Positions 56,706-61,827 are shown, counted from the first letter of the stretch. The stretch is DNA of 64,000 nucleotides from Xiphophorus maculatus (GCF_002775205.1 NC_036454.1:29870783-29934782), one strand, 5' to 3'. Translations and numbers: made by a program. Notes: generated from the sequence alone by a model not told the origin.

Positions 56706-59123
56706 GTATGTGTGTGTGTGTGTAGGCATTATCACAGCATGGAGGTGTTCACCACATATGACCTGTTCAGCCTAAATGGAACCAAAGTGGCAGAGGGACA
56801 CAAAGCAAGTTTCTGCCTGGAGGACTCAGAATGTGATGAAGGTTGGAATCTCACTGCTGTTATTTTTAATGATGATGTAATAACAACAAAAACATTTTCA
56901 AAATGTTATCTCAAATAGTCTTCATTTTAACTTAGATGTTGCCTCAAGTGAGTATGAAAGCCAAAGGTCTTTCCATAGTTTGTTTAGCTAATTTTGTTCT
57001 GCTTTTAATGGTTTTCATTGTTATTGTTATTATTATTATTATTTTCCTGGGCAATCTGTGCTTACTATAAAGCACTTTGGGTAAACATACTGGGTTTTTT
57101 AAAGTGTGCTTTATCAAAAATAACTGAATGGAAAAGATGAACCAAAGATGTGCTGTGACAGCTCTGCCACTAGGGGGCAGAACTTGTGGGCTGGGTCAAC
57201 CTGTTGACTCCAGGCAGAACTACTGCTAATATTTCTACTGCAGGAGACTCTGCCCCCTATTGGTCAAAACTAGACAGTATGGTCTAAACTGGAGTCAATG
57301 CCTGATGCTACCTAGATACAATATGACAATGTTTTTCTCACTCAAGTCATTCATTTACACTCTGCCTGCCACCTCCCTGGCCTTGATGTTTTCAGTTTTT
57401 ATATATTCAGAAGACGTATGTGCTAAAGCTAAGGGAAAGTATGAAAACTGAAAAGGAAGTGGGGAGTGGGGAAAATGTGGGATAAATGATACCATCCGCA
57501 CAATGATATTGAATTAGAGGTTATATGACTTAATATTGTTAGTAGATGTTTTCCCAAAGTCCTACTGTCTTAGTTCAGACAGTAGGTCTAAGACTAAACC
57601 AACATTTCTGCAAAGCAACATCATATAATTTCTTAGCTTGTCTGCTTTGAAGTCCAGGCACCAAAAACTTACAGAATGCATCTATTTATGTACCTGTGTT
57701 TTTTGCAACAAACATCTCAGAAATTACATTTACTGTTATTCAAGTCATATAGTATACTTTTCCCCAAAGGGGAGAATATCTGGTTGTCTTGAATATGTCT
57801 ACAAAGTGACGATGCAAATGATCACGCCTTCTTATGTCACCCTCTAGTGGTCATATACTGTGGATCACCTTGTGCAAAGGTATAATTTTCTCCAAAGCGT
57901 TGGCAGTGAAGTAATCTTACTTTATCTTTGTAGGTATCGAAAAGAAGTATGAATGTGCTAACTTTGGAGAGCAGGGCATCACTGTAGGCTGCTGGGATAC
58001 CTACAGGCATGACATTGACTGCCAGTGGGTCGACATCACCGATGTCAAACCTGGGGATTACATTTTTCAGGTGATTTGTCCTGTTGGTTTCTCCTTTCTA
58101 TCGGGTGTGCGTCTTCTCTCTGCAGCCTCGACATAGGTTCATTCTTGCCCGTCCTTTAACAGATTGTAATTAACCCTAATTACGAAGTGCCAGAATCAGA
58201 CTACACCAATAACATCACCAAATGCAGATGCCGATACGACGGCCATCGTGTGTGGATGTACAGCTGCCATAATGGTGAGACCTTGCTATGATTTTGAAGA
58301 GTGGCTGCAGCTTTTACTGTCTTTGGGGGGCTTGTTGTTTTTTTCACCAAAACAATCACTTTAGTCTTTTCTGCATTTAATGAGACATTCAAAGAGAGTG
58401 ACCCAAAGATGGAGCCTTGTGGAATTCCACATGGAATTTCATCACTTACTGTGATCAAATAGTCCTCCAAGTATTTGAAGGAACTTTATTTAAGCATCTC
58501 TTCATGGAAGTACAGCACATGGACCTCCATATTTGGGTCACTTTTGTCAGTGTCTCTTTGTTTGTGTCAACTATAAAAAAAAAATCTGTATTAAAAAAAA
58601 TAAATATTCCCCTCTGCCAGTCACTCTACTGTACACACTGTCTTATGTGTCATAGTTTTGCTTTAACTTGTGTGTTATTTTTAAAAAAAGTACAAACTCC
58701 GTACCTATAGTGAGATCTTTTTACATTCATTTAATCATGATTCAAATTCATTACTGTTTAGTCATTTGTTAAATTCACCTGCAATAGCATTTATCAGTTT
58801 TGCTCAAATTTGCATTTTTTACTGTTACATGCATCTAAAATAAGCTAATGGAACAATTAGCTTATTTTGATTTCTTTTAGATTTCATATTTCTTAGAATC
58901 AACTATTTCATAGCAACATTCTTCATTTTGAGCTGAAGACTTTGCTAAACTTATTTGCTACTAATACCTTATAATCAATTTACTTTGGAAGTCTTTGATA
59001 TAATTTCTTGTGCAGTATTTGGTAAATTGTATTTCTGCTGCTCTGCCTCTAGATGGCTCATTGAGCTCTGAGACAGAGATGATGTTCCCAGGCCTTCTAA
59101 ACAACCAGGTGACCCACAGGTAA
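17887..59123 (+). CDS. loxl2: Lysyl oxidase-like 2 (13 coding exons)
   Basis: A secreted copper amine oxidase that deaminates lysines of collagen IV and elastin precursors to start cross-linking; nuclear roles are also reported. Joined exons give 2301 bases, 766 aa plus stop (human LOXL2 is 774). A signal peptide probably ends AHA|QY at residue 23. Four SRCR domains lie at about 54-157, 184-297, 321-420 and 431-539, and the LOX domain at about 543-745. The copper site [11 protein letters not shown] (615-625), LTQ lysine 648 (GHKASF) and LTQ tyrosine 684 ([11 protein letters not shown]) are intact, with the human 36-residue spacing. The conserved sequons NGS in SRCR4 and N639GT are present. 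The protein ends [10 protein letters not shown]. Every splice junction is GT-AG and in phase. Coding exons: 17887-18235, 19120-19295, 41190-41401, 45147-45363, 49765-49948, 51838-51989, 52289-52456, 54358-54523, 55671-55911, 56726-56841, 57934-58070, 58163-58274, 59053-59123. Whether it is the a or b fish paralogue is not decided. Confidence 0.95.
18770..18838 (+). repeat. LINE-type 3' tail fragment in loxl2 intron 2
   Basis: AATTGCCCTTTAGGATCAAT, GAAGTATTTTT and TGAATTTGAATTTG resemble the 3' end of fish non-LTR elements, which normally read CCCTTTGGGATCAATAAAGT. No coding part. Confidence 0.4.
19120..19295 (+). CDS. loxl2: loxl2 exon 3
   Basis: Completes SRCR1 ([24 protein letters not shown]) and the linker to SRCR2. 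Ends GTGGAG|GTAAAC, phase 0. The following intron is 21.9 kb. Confidence 0.93.
19980..20530. mobile_element. MITE family C, second copy
   Basis: Begins TGTTTTCACACCTGGTAGTA and ends near GTATTCACACCTCC. It shares the style of ends and ACCGAACT-like interior with the copies at 16846 and 60572. No coding capacity. Confidence 0.45.
20545..20780. mobile_element. Short GC-rich MITE with TTCACACCAAACACG ends
   Basis: The left end reads GAGTTCACACCAAACACGTT and the right end ACGCGTTTGGAGTGAACGC, an imperfect inverted pair. The interior also has TACATTCAAGGTGTATGTGG paired with CCACATAGATTTTGAATGTA, so the whole unit can fold back. Several short ORFs on both strands are by-products. Confidence 0.55.
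20781..22240. other. loxl2 intron 3, unassigned stretch
   Basis: No exon or repeat end recognised. Contains a T-rich run near 22013-22030 and short spurious ORFs only. Confidence 0.35.
22241..22802. mobile_element. TTAA-ended MITE, family B
   Basis: The left end TTAAAGAGGCAGTATTATG and the reverse complement of the right end, TTAAAGAGACAGTGTTATG, agree at 17 of 19 bases, with TTAA at each extremity. Interior marks (CGTGGCAACCATT, CTCCTTCAGACTAGCCAGCA, AGAGACAGAGGCCCAATTTC) recur at 53651-54158 and, reversed, at 62678-63488. Non-coding, 562 bases. Confidence 0.65.
23165..23640 (+). mobile_element. Hairpin-headed repeat (GGGGCCTGCC family), copy A
   Basis: Headed by the stem CCTGCCAT...ATGGCAGG (23173-23196), then about 440 bases that align closely with 24380-24816. 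Shared stretches include CCGTTAATGCGGCTCATACC, TTATAAGTCAATGGGAAAAA and GGTTTGTCCACAATTTGTCT. Minus-strand translations of the copies are also alike ([24 protein letters not shown]). That could be mere nucleotide identity. The family is not one I can name. Confidence 0.7.
24003..24055. repeat. 11-bp inverted repeat with 31-base loop
   Basis: GCGCTGCAACC at 24003-24013 is the exact reverse complement of GGTTGCAGCGC at 24045-24055. It lies between the two hairpin-headed copies. Confidence 0.85.
24255..24816 (+). mobile_element. Hairpin-headed repeat (GGGGCCTGCC family), copy B
   Basis: Carries two heads in tandem: identical stems at 24269-24292 and 24335-24358, 66 bases apart. The same approximately 440-base body as copy A follows. 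The phrase TGAAGAGA.TTTTTGA.CCC then AAAATAATT occurs both just before the first head (24234) and just after the body (24813), suggesting tandem units. An 83-codon minus ORF here is a by-product. Confidence 0.7.
24831..27180. other. loxl2 intron 3, unassigned stretch
   Basis: No gene or clear repeat found. Sequence to about 25060 may be more of the hairpin-headed family, since it follows directly and contains similarly styled text. The remainder is ordinary AT-rich intron. Confidence 0.35.
27181..27600 (+). mobile_element. Mixed fragment of hairpin-headed and hAT-like fold-back elements
   Basis: Opens with ATTGGGGCCTGCC, as in the hairpin-headed repeats but without the full stem. It then carries GAGTTTGAACCTCCCGTAGT, which is also in 31411-31430. 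GAGCTTTTTACCGTGTGCGG with GGTTCTGGTGGGT matches the reverse strand near 31745-31775. Confidence 0.5.
28040..28070. promoter_or_regulatory. Inverted pair of CRE-like sites upstream of the nested ORF
   Basis: GTGATGTCAC (28040-28049) and GTGACATCAC (28061-28070) are exact reverse complements 11 bases apart. Each contains TGACATCA, one base from the CREB/ATF site TGACGTCA. They lie about 75-105 bases before the ATG at 28146. Confidence 0.35.
28146..28742 (+). CDS. Intronless coiled-coil protein, 198 aa, nested in loxl2 intron 3
   Basis: I do not recognise this protein. The ORF is open for 198 codons in AT-rich intron, has a strong start context (A at -3, G at +4) and an in-frame TAA at 28122 just upstream, so this ATG is the natural start. 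Residues about 5-155 are rich in Glu, Lys, Leu and Gln with heptad spacing ([52 protein letters not shown]), predicting a long coiled coil. After an acidic linker ([10 protein letters not shown]), the last 28 residues ([15 protein letters not shown]..., ending VPPWIF) are basic, aromatic and not coiled. A tttgtattcccag acceptor-like site at 28094 means it could be a terminal exon. No poly(A) tract or target duplication was found to prove retroposition. It could be a nested gene, a retrocopy, or part of a multicopy fish family. Expression is unknown. Confidence 0.5.
   Translation: MAEKDFTLQKLEILQKNQMKLNSENEQLQKTVESLKRKLERLNRTDDSTNWHVENCKLISSNGYYKKQMIKVNLELEEARTTIERMQNDYCNMQQLTIKLERKRAMAKNDAEKSLKEKSEKLLCLTRENEELNKEIVALKIKIDRMESRVEKTKIEPQIDQTQEEETPKPNIFRRVGRIFVDMYNSGTLRYWVPPWIF
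28980..29471 (+). mobile_element. Possible solo LTR or promoter-bearing element
   Basis: Starts TGTTAG and ends TGTAACA, the TG...CA form of LTRs. Inside are GGGACTTTCC (29121-29130, a perfect NF-kB site) and a TATATAAG box (29192-29199), followed by a purine-rich then C-rich leader. No matching target duplication, no AATAAA and no internal retroviral genes were found, so the LTR call is tentative. The boundaries are a guess. Confidence 0.3.
29779..30441. repeat. 55-bp minisatellite, about 12 copies
   Basis: The unit starts GCTGGTACCAGGATGTTTGG and continues through GCGACAGCAGAGAGGGGAGC to TTGGGGGGTT. Units begin at 29779, 29835, 29890, 29945, 30000, 30055, 30110, 30165, 30233, 30288, 30343 and 30398 (partial), with an extra 13-base piece at 30220. 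The first two copies are diverged and the central ones nearly identical. The long minus-strand ORFs over it are a result of the repeat. Confidence 0.97.
30805..32127. mobile_element. Fold-back hAT-like element
   Basis: Both ends read CAGGGGTCACCAACCT inward, a form typical of hAT transposon termini. The inverted similarity runs for hundreds of bases (GAGTAACACGAAGGGCTACT; GATACAGACATAAATT; TGATTACATGCTGCCTGATC; CAGCTATGGTTAATTGCTAT). The left arm contains a (TA)n array and about 200 extra bases. No transposase ORF and no clean 8-bp target duplication were found, so it is a non-autonomous fold-back copy. Confidence 0.7.
30901..30973. repeat. (TA)n microsatellite inside the left arm of the fold-back element
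   Basis: Uninterrupted TA array. The right arm has ordinary sequence (TTTACTTAAATGAATTTTTG-like) at the equivalent place, so the array expanded after the arms formed. Confidence 0.95.
32356..32381. repeat. Perfect 11-bp inverted repeat, 4-base spacer
   Basis: TAACCTTCTTG, AAAA, CAAGAAGGTTA, at the left edge of the composite element. Confidence 0.95.
32382..34146. mobile_element. Composite element bounded by GGGGCCTGCC-type half-hairpins
   Basis: The left boundary contains TTGCATGGCAGGCACCTATT and the right boundary TTGGCAGGCCCCGG, matching the head of the repeats at 23165 and 24255 in opposite orientations. The interior is repetitive. A block of about 300 bases starting at 33113 (ATGGCAGAACTGTCAGTTAC) recurs at 33545, and each copy holds two related sub-blocks (CATGGGATTAGT.TGG.CAT, AAAATAAAAGC). 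Another motif, GCATTATCTT then TCAGGTTA.G.CACTG, occurs near 32462, 33886 and 34016. No long ORF. Confidence 0.55.
33075..33845 (+). repeat. Tandem duplication (about 430-base period) within the composite element
   Basis: Copies begin at about 33113 and 33545. Shared runs include AGTTACTACAGAGGAGGACT, CTTTAGAACTACTTGTGTTT and ACCATTGTTACACATGGGAT. Each copy also has an internal two-fold repeat of about 150 bases. Confidence 0.85.
34336..34530. repeat. CCGATAAATCGG repeat fragment
   Basis: CCGATAAATCGG occurs twice in 30 bases (34350-34380), preceded by GAAGAGGTGCA. A related segment lies at 50401-50515 (GGGATACAGCGATTTATTGG). These look like ends of a fish DNA-transposon family. Confidence 0.45.
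34857..35060. promoter_or_regulatory. Possible conserved non-coding block
   Basis: Balanced, CpG-containing sequence (CCAGCGTGTAAAACACACCC, GGCGCGCCGTAATGGCAGCC, GATGATTATTAGGCTGCATG) in an otherwise AT-rich, repeat-filled intron. Low support without alignment. Confidence 0.2.
35520..35685 (+). repeat. LINE 3'-region fragment
   Basis: The order CAATCTGCTGGGTTTCCTTAG, CACTCTGAATTAACAGAGCC, CACTGTACCGTTTGATAGGA parallels 38825-38925, part of a fuller LINE 3' end. Confidence 0.5.
36144..36204. repeat. Two adjacent perfect palindromes
   Basis: 36144-36166 is GTGATATATT, GCA, then its reverse complement. 36171-36204 is GCACTGTGACATTA, ACTTTG, then its reverse complement. They are 4 bases apart. 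Confidence 0.95.
36600..36790. promoter_or_regulatory. Possible conserved non-coding block
   Basis: Non-repetitive sequence with homeodomain-type motifs (CAGTAATTAGGATTAGGAGT, CATTAAAGATTTGACC) and GCGCTCGGCGCTGGC. Suggestive only. Confidence 0.2.
36828..36854. repeat. Perfect 11-bp inverted repeat, 5-base spacer, GC-rich
   Basis: CCAGTGCGGGG, ACAGA, CCCCGCACTGG. A second nested pair, CTCGTTTCCC (36820-36829) and GGGGAAACGAG (about 36877-36887), brackets its left side and the sequence to the right. Confidence 0.93.
37423..37945. mobile_element. MITE family A, second copy
   Basis: Left end TTAAAGCTTTTTATG. Shared interior with 12114-12674: CATGTTGTGACAATATG-like, CAACCAATCAGAGCCAGGAG, GGGGCTTAG, GGCGGATAAACAGTTTTT, GATTGACAGCACTAGGACCC. 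The right end is eroded. Loxl2 intron 3. Confidence 0.6.
38068..38098. repeat. Perfect 12-bp inverted repeat, 7-base spacer
   Basis: ACAATGTTTTTG, TGTATTC, CAAAAACATTGT. Confidence 0.93.
38690..39000 (+). mobile_element. 3' end of a LINE (L2-like)
   Basis: Contains the run GGTTCTGGTTCTGCTGGAGG, TTTCTTCCTGTTAAAGGGGA, GCTTTTCCTCTCCACTGTCA and finishes GTGCCTCAAGACAATGCTTT...AAGTGCTATTGAAATAAACTGAACTT. This layout is common at the 3' ends of fish L2-type elements. The coding region is absent (5'-truncated). Confidence 0.65.
40662..40683 (+). repeat. G-run (G9AG12), G-quadruplex candidate
   Basis: Nine G, one A, then twelve G. Located about 500 bases before loxl2 exon 4. Confidence 0.9.
41190..41401 (+). 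CDS. loxl2: loxl2 exon 4
   Basis: From ttccacag to TACAA|GTAAGC. Encodes the first half of SRCR2 ([42 protein letters not shown]). Ends with two bases of a lysine codon completed in exon 5. Confidence 0.93.
41576..41605. repeat. Perfect 14-bp inverted repeat, 2-base spacer
   Basis: TTTAAGGCGATTCT, TC, AGAATCGCCTTAAA, 175 bases after loxl2 exon 4. Confidence 0.96.
42740..43130. promoter_or_regulatory. Possible intronic regulatory block
   Basis: Non-repetitive, balanced sequence with a palindromic TTACGTAA bZIP site followed by GGAAG (42865-42878) and an AACCGCA RUNX-type core (near 42990). Suggestive only. Confidence 0.2.
44818..45010 (+). repeat. Interspersed repeat family D, just upstream of exon 5
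   Basis: Shares GGCCTAGTTTCTTGTGCAAA, CTTGAAATAAGGCAAAACTTG, GTTGTTTTAAGTCAATAATTC and a final GGCAGATTAATTCACTTATA with the copies at 1615 and 5594. It ends about 135 bases before the exon. Confidence 0.6.
45147..45363 (+). CDS. loxl2: loxl2 exon 5
   Basis: From gtccag to CAAGAG|GTAACC. Encodes the second half of SRCR2 ([37 protein letters not shown]) and the linker. Carries NCT and NDT sequons. Phase 0 at the end. Confidence 0.93.
45742..45769. repeat. Perfect 28-bp palindrome without spacer
   Basis: GTTATCATCAAACA then TGTTTGATGATAAC. Loxl2 intron 5. Confidence 0.96.
45825..46020. repeat. Interspersed repeat, paired with 49490-49670
   Basis: GCACTTAGCGTTCGCCAACA, GTTGCGCAACACAAATAATCA, GAATTTTAATAATTGATG and GCAGCCCTAA match in order the segment near the other end of the same intron. 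The TAATCGAGG-like tail is typical of a fish interspersed repeat. Confidence 0.6.
46021..47099. other. loxl2 intron 5, unassigned stretch
   Basis: A LINE-like phrase (TATATACAGCACATTTCCGACAGC near 46451) and short spurious ORFs. Nothing else recognised. Confidence 0.35.
47100..47720. promoter_or_regulatory. Possible intronic enhancer with perfect DR1 nuclear-receptor site
   Basis: CpG-retaining, non-repetitive block in loxl2 intron 5. TGACCTCTGACCT at 47515-47527 read in reverse is AGGTCAGAGGTCA, a perfect DR1 bound in general by RXR heterodimers, HNF4 or COUP-TF. Enhancer function is inference. Confidence 0.3.
47883..49489. other. loxl2 intron 5, unassigned stretch
   Basis: Begins with a repeat-like TAGGCCTGTCCAATAAGAAA phrase (47921) similar to 10191. 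Otherwise AT-rich with no credible exon. Confidence 0.35.
49490..49670. repeat. Interspersed repeat, paired with 45825-46020
   Basis: GCACTTAGCATTCATCAACA, GTTGCGCAGCACAAATAATCA, ATTTTAATAATCGAGG and ACGGCACTC parallel the other copy. Ends about 95 bases before exon 6. Confidence 0.6.
49765..49948 (+). CDS. loxl2: loxl2 exon 6
   Basis: Acceptor tcagcag is a NAGNAG site: AG at 49763-49764 gives QPLVRLRGG (as in human [10 protein letters not shown]), while AG at 49766-49767 drops the glutamine. Encodes the first half of SRCR3 ([23 protein letters not shown]). Ends ACAAG|GTACAC, phase 1. Confidence 0.92.
49949..51837. other. loxl2 intron 6
   Basis: Holds the CGATTTATTGGCC repeat fragment at 50401-50515 and, at about 51265-51450, a degenerate array of TTAGCT/TTAGTT-like units. 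No gene seen. Confidence 0.45.
51265..51450. repeat. Degenerate TTAGCT-type simple repeat
   Basis: Repeated TTAGC, TTAGT and TTAGAT words (for example GACTTAGCTTAGCTTATTTT, GATTAGCTTAGTTTAGCATA) over about 185 bases. Confidence 0.6.
51838..51989 (+). CDS. loxl2: loxl2 exon 7
   Basis: From cccttcag to CAGAGG|GTCAGT. Completes SRCR3 ([22 protein letters not shown]). Phase 0 at the end; followed by a 299-base intron. Confidence 0.92.
52289..52456 (+). CDS. loxl2: loxl2 exon 8
   Basis: From acccacag to TTCCAG|GTACTT. First half of SRCR4 ([41 protein letters not shown]). Carries the conserved NGS glycosylation sequon. Confidence 0.93.
52457..53650. other. loxl2 intron 8, unassigned stretch
   Basis: No exon or named repeat seen. 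Confidence 0.35.
53651..54158. mobile_element. TTAA-ended MITE, family B, third copy
   Basis: Shares with 22241-22802 CATGTTATAATGTTATT, CATGGCAACCATTGAG, CTCCTTCAGACTAGCCAGCA and AGACAGAGGCCCAATTTCAAGG. Right end ATAATACTGTCCTTTTAA. Left end eroded. Ends 200 bases before exon 9. Confidence 0.6.
54358..54523 (+). CDS. loxl2: loxl2 exon 9
   Basis: From gtccacag to GAAA|GTAAGA. Completes SRCR4 ([36 protein letters not shown]). Phase 1. Confidence 0.93.
54524..55670. other. loxl2 intron 9
   Basis: Ordinary AT-rich intron. Nothing recognised. Confidence 0.4.
55671..55911 (+). CDS. loxl2: loxl2 exon 10
   Basis: From cacctttag to CACAG|GTCTGT. Starts the LOX domain ([40 protein letters not shown]) and ends within the copper site (WVWHECHR), so the copper-binding histidines are divided between this exon and the next. 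Confidence 0.94.
55912..56671. other. loxl2 intron 10, repeat-like
   Basis: Includes a GGACCATTTAAAACATACTA, CCTTGTGGGGACTATCTGCT, TTATGGGGCCC segment typical of fish GT-rich repeats, leading into the (GT)n tract. No gene. Confidence 0.4.
56672..56724 (+). repeat. loxl2: (GT)n tract forming the 3' splice-site region of exon 11
   Basis: About 50 bases of near-pure TG repeat with two GGGT interruptions and one TATG, running directly into TGTAG|G. No polypyrimidine tract lies between the repeat and the exon. Confidence 0.95.
56726..56841 (+). CDS. loxl2: loxl2 exon 11
   Basis: Encodes [36 protein letters not shown]. It supplies the last copper histidines and the LTQ lysine 648. The acceptor is the (GT)n tract; the donor GAAG|GTTGGA is weak. 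Length 116 bases, so skipping would shift the frame. Confidence 0.92.
56842..57933. other. loxl2 intron 11
   Basis: No gene. Contains a perfect 10-bp inverted repeat at 57561-57586 (CCTACTGTCT, TAGTTC, AGACAGTAGG). Confidence 0.45.
57934..58070 (+). CDS. loxl2: loxl2 exon 12
   Basis: From tttgtag to TTTCAG|GTGATT. Encodes [19 protein letters not shown] and [14 protein letters not shown] with the LTQ tyrosine 684. Confidence 0.94.
58163..58274 (+). CDS. loxl2: loxl2 exon 13
   Basis: After a 92-base intron. Encodes [38 protein letters not shown]. Ends AATG|GTGAGA, phase 1. Confidence 0.94.
58284..58470 (-). pseudogene. Internally deleted LINE reverse transcriptase fragment
   Basis: On the minus strand the translation reads [18 protein letters not shown], matching the L2-type CGVPQGSILGPLLF motif. 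It then jumps directly to [12 protein letters not shown], which normally lies after the YADD block. The catalytic section is deleted. Lies in loxl2 intron 13. Confidence 0.6.
58837..58868. repeat. Perfect 13-bp inverted repeat, 6-base spacer
   Basis: AAAATAAGCTAAT, GGAACA, ATTAGCTTATTTT. Confidence 0.95.
59053..59123 (+). CDS. loxl2: loxl2 terminal coding exon 14
   Basis: From gcctctag, completing an Asp codon, then [19 protein letters not shown] and THR before TAA at 59121-59123. The human C-terminus GLLNNQLSPQ is clearly related. The stretch just before (EMMFP) is shorter than in human. Confidence 0.9.
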
Positions 59124-60571
59124 AACCGACAGAGTAGAGTCGAGAGGCGGTCACCTCCGATGGGAAGAGTCCCTCCAACCACTACCCATTCCATCTATGC
59201 TGGATTCTACTTCCTGTCCCTGAATGAATCATCTCCTCCTCACCTTTCTTCCTCTACCATCCTCTCACCTCCCAGCACATATTATGTGTTGATCTCTTCT
59301 GTCCAGGACTCTCTGTGATGATCACAGGACTTGGTGAAGCTTTGCTTGGGTCTGTGACAGAGAGACTATTTCACTTACTGTGATCAAATAAGAACTTCAT
59401 TTAAACATTTCTCCATGAAAGTGCAGCACTTTAAGAAGCACTCAGCTGCAGAACCTGGTGGGTTTAGTTTGTGTAGTTTTGTCCCCACAGACCTGGAAGA
59501 TTATCTTCAATGGAGAACTACTTTTTGTTTTCTTCCAACTTGATCAACTTTTTAATGTTTGACATCCAGTGTTTAGAAAACAAGAAGTCTATTCATCACT
59601 ACTCCTAAGTGATGCTTGAACTGCCACATTCTAACAGGACATAAGGACCAGTTCTGAAATATTGGCAGTATTTGCTTTATTTTCTCCTTGGCAGACTTAG
59701 TAAATTACCCTATACCCATTTTTTGAAGAGTTGCTGAATAATCCATTGGGGATGAGGGGTGGGGGATGAGTTTGTTAGAAAAGTGTGTTAGAAGTATTGT
59801 AATTTTTTTAAAAGAGTGAATCATCATTTCATTGTATAATTCAGCTGTAATGTGAGTGGTTGTTGACGCCGAACTTGCATATAAGCTAGTGTGTCATTCA
59901 TACACTGCCACCTCCTGGCTAACCCGTGTAAGCACTTCAGTTAAGAACTAAAGACTGATATACATGTATTGTTGCATTGGAAGACCTTGCTTTTCCATTG
60001 GTATAAAAGTGCAAGAGGTGTAAGAACTGAGGTCCCTGTTTCCCTTCCATCAATGTTTTATCAAAAAAACTCTTGTTTTTTGTGCTTCTCTTAAACATTT
60101 ATGTTCAATGATCCTGAATGGGCAAGTACCTCAAAGACAAAATGATGCATCATAAGTTCATCATTTGTTATAAATTCTCTTCTAAGCAGATTGTGACCGA
60201 ATGTAAGACGAGCATGATTTCAGTCACAGATCATTCTTTAAAAACTTTGATAGAAGGTTCAGAAAAAGGCCTGACCATGGAGCATTAGAGCTCAGGGATG
60301 ACAGCTAGCTTCAGTGACCTGACCGAAGCTAAACTTAGTGGAAACAAGTTAAAGGTGTCATTTGTTTTACCTTTGCAGACCAAGAAACGACGTTCTCCAT
60401 GTTTCCGAGTTAGATTTTCCTCACAAGTCAGAGTACCAAGTCAGAAACCATTTGGATTTGCCAGTAGTTATGAATCAAAGCAATGCAAGCTCGTAACAAT
60501 GTAGTTCTTTTCTACGTTCCCCTTGTTTTTACTGCAGCAAACAAACCTGAATGATTTCAAATGAGCTTTTT

Positions 60572-60960
60572 GGGTGCCTTCACACCAGCCTTGTTTGGTC
60601 CACTTTAATCGAACTGGTGAGAACCAAACCTACCTCTCAGTTCGGTTGAGGTGAACTCTGGTGCGGTTCAAATGCATATATGAATGCCAAGCGGTCCAGA
60701 GACCGCTCCAAATGCAGGAAGTGGACTGCAGCGAAGGGCATTCTGGGTAAATACAACCAAAACAAACAAATTAGTCAAATTAGAGAAATGGCTCGTGGTC
60801 TATTACTAAAGACAAAAGAGGTTTTCATATTTCCTTCAGCGGTTTTGGTGCAGCGCCACCACAGGCCAGTAGGGGATCAGGTTGCTCAAATTGTTTGGTT
60901 GGTTTTGCAGTGTGAAACTGCACCAACAGCATGGAACAATCTGGGAACAGACAGAAGAAA
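60572..60960. mobile_element. MITE family C, third copy
   Basis: Begins GGGTGCCTTCACACCAGCCT, with GGTCCAGAGACCGCTCCAAA and GTGGACTGCAGCGAAGGGCA matching the interior of 16846-17446. The 133-codon ORF over it (60680-61081) is not a gene. Confidence 0.55.
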
Positions 60961-61173
60961 TCAGAGTTCATTTTCACTTCCGATTGGACAGTTTATTTCT
61001 AAAGCTTCTACTTTAGAAATAAACAAAAGTATTTTAGTTTACAGTACAAAGCTACAGTACAAAAACGCTTCTGATTTTTAAAGAATAATAATAGAAACGT
61101 ACACTTTATTGTAAACGACTTTAACAGCTGGTATACAGATGGAAAAGATGAGTATTTTATTACCTTTTATTAC

Positions 61174-61216
61174 CCAATATAGATGACAGATTTTATAAAT
61201 CTGTCATCTATATTGG
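61174..61216. repeat. 43-bp near-perfect palindrome
   Basis: Arms of 20 bases (CCAATATAGATGACAGATTT and its exact reverse complement) around TAT. In a transcript this would form a 20-bp stem. Confidence 0.97.
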
Positions 61217-61827
61217 ATATTGATGTCATGGTTGTTCTGGCACTTTTGAAGTTGGAATTCCAGATTCAGGGAGGAGTAGAGCTAGTTTTTCTAACTTGAA
61301 ACACTCCTGAAATACTGTAGCTTCACATTGACAAATCCAGATGGGCTTCCTATCAAATACCTAAATGAGTTTGTTGGCTCACAATAGGACCAAATATGAG
61401 AGCACTTGTATTAATCAAGCAATGAGTGGAACTAACATAGTGCATAGCTTGGATTCAGTATAAACCTGCAACAAACTGGCAAGACTATCAGGCCAGTATG
61501 AAACCTGTGGAACATTCTTTGTGGGTCTCATTCACCATCCATATGTTCCTCCAGCAGCAGCACAGGTTTGGGGAAGAACTTCTTTCTACCCGATGATGGC
61601 GCAGATACCATTTTTGGCCCTTTTTAAAAAAAAAAAATTGTATTACTTGTTTGTAATTCTTTGTATTTTAAGGTATGTGAATTCAGTTTATTTGTACTTT
61701 TTTTGTCATGGTGCTATCTAACTGCTCCTCTGTTTTCTGAGGGTTCAGTACATGTTGAACAGCTGCATTATGTGTATACGAACGATATACTTGAATTGAA
61801 ACAATGTGCTTTTGTGTGTTGACCTAT

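Noticed and set aside
60680..61081. 133-aa plus-strand ORF in the presumed loxl2 3' UTR
   Set aside because: Most of it lies in a family C MITE shared with 16846-17446; the sequence is repeat-derived.
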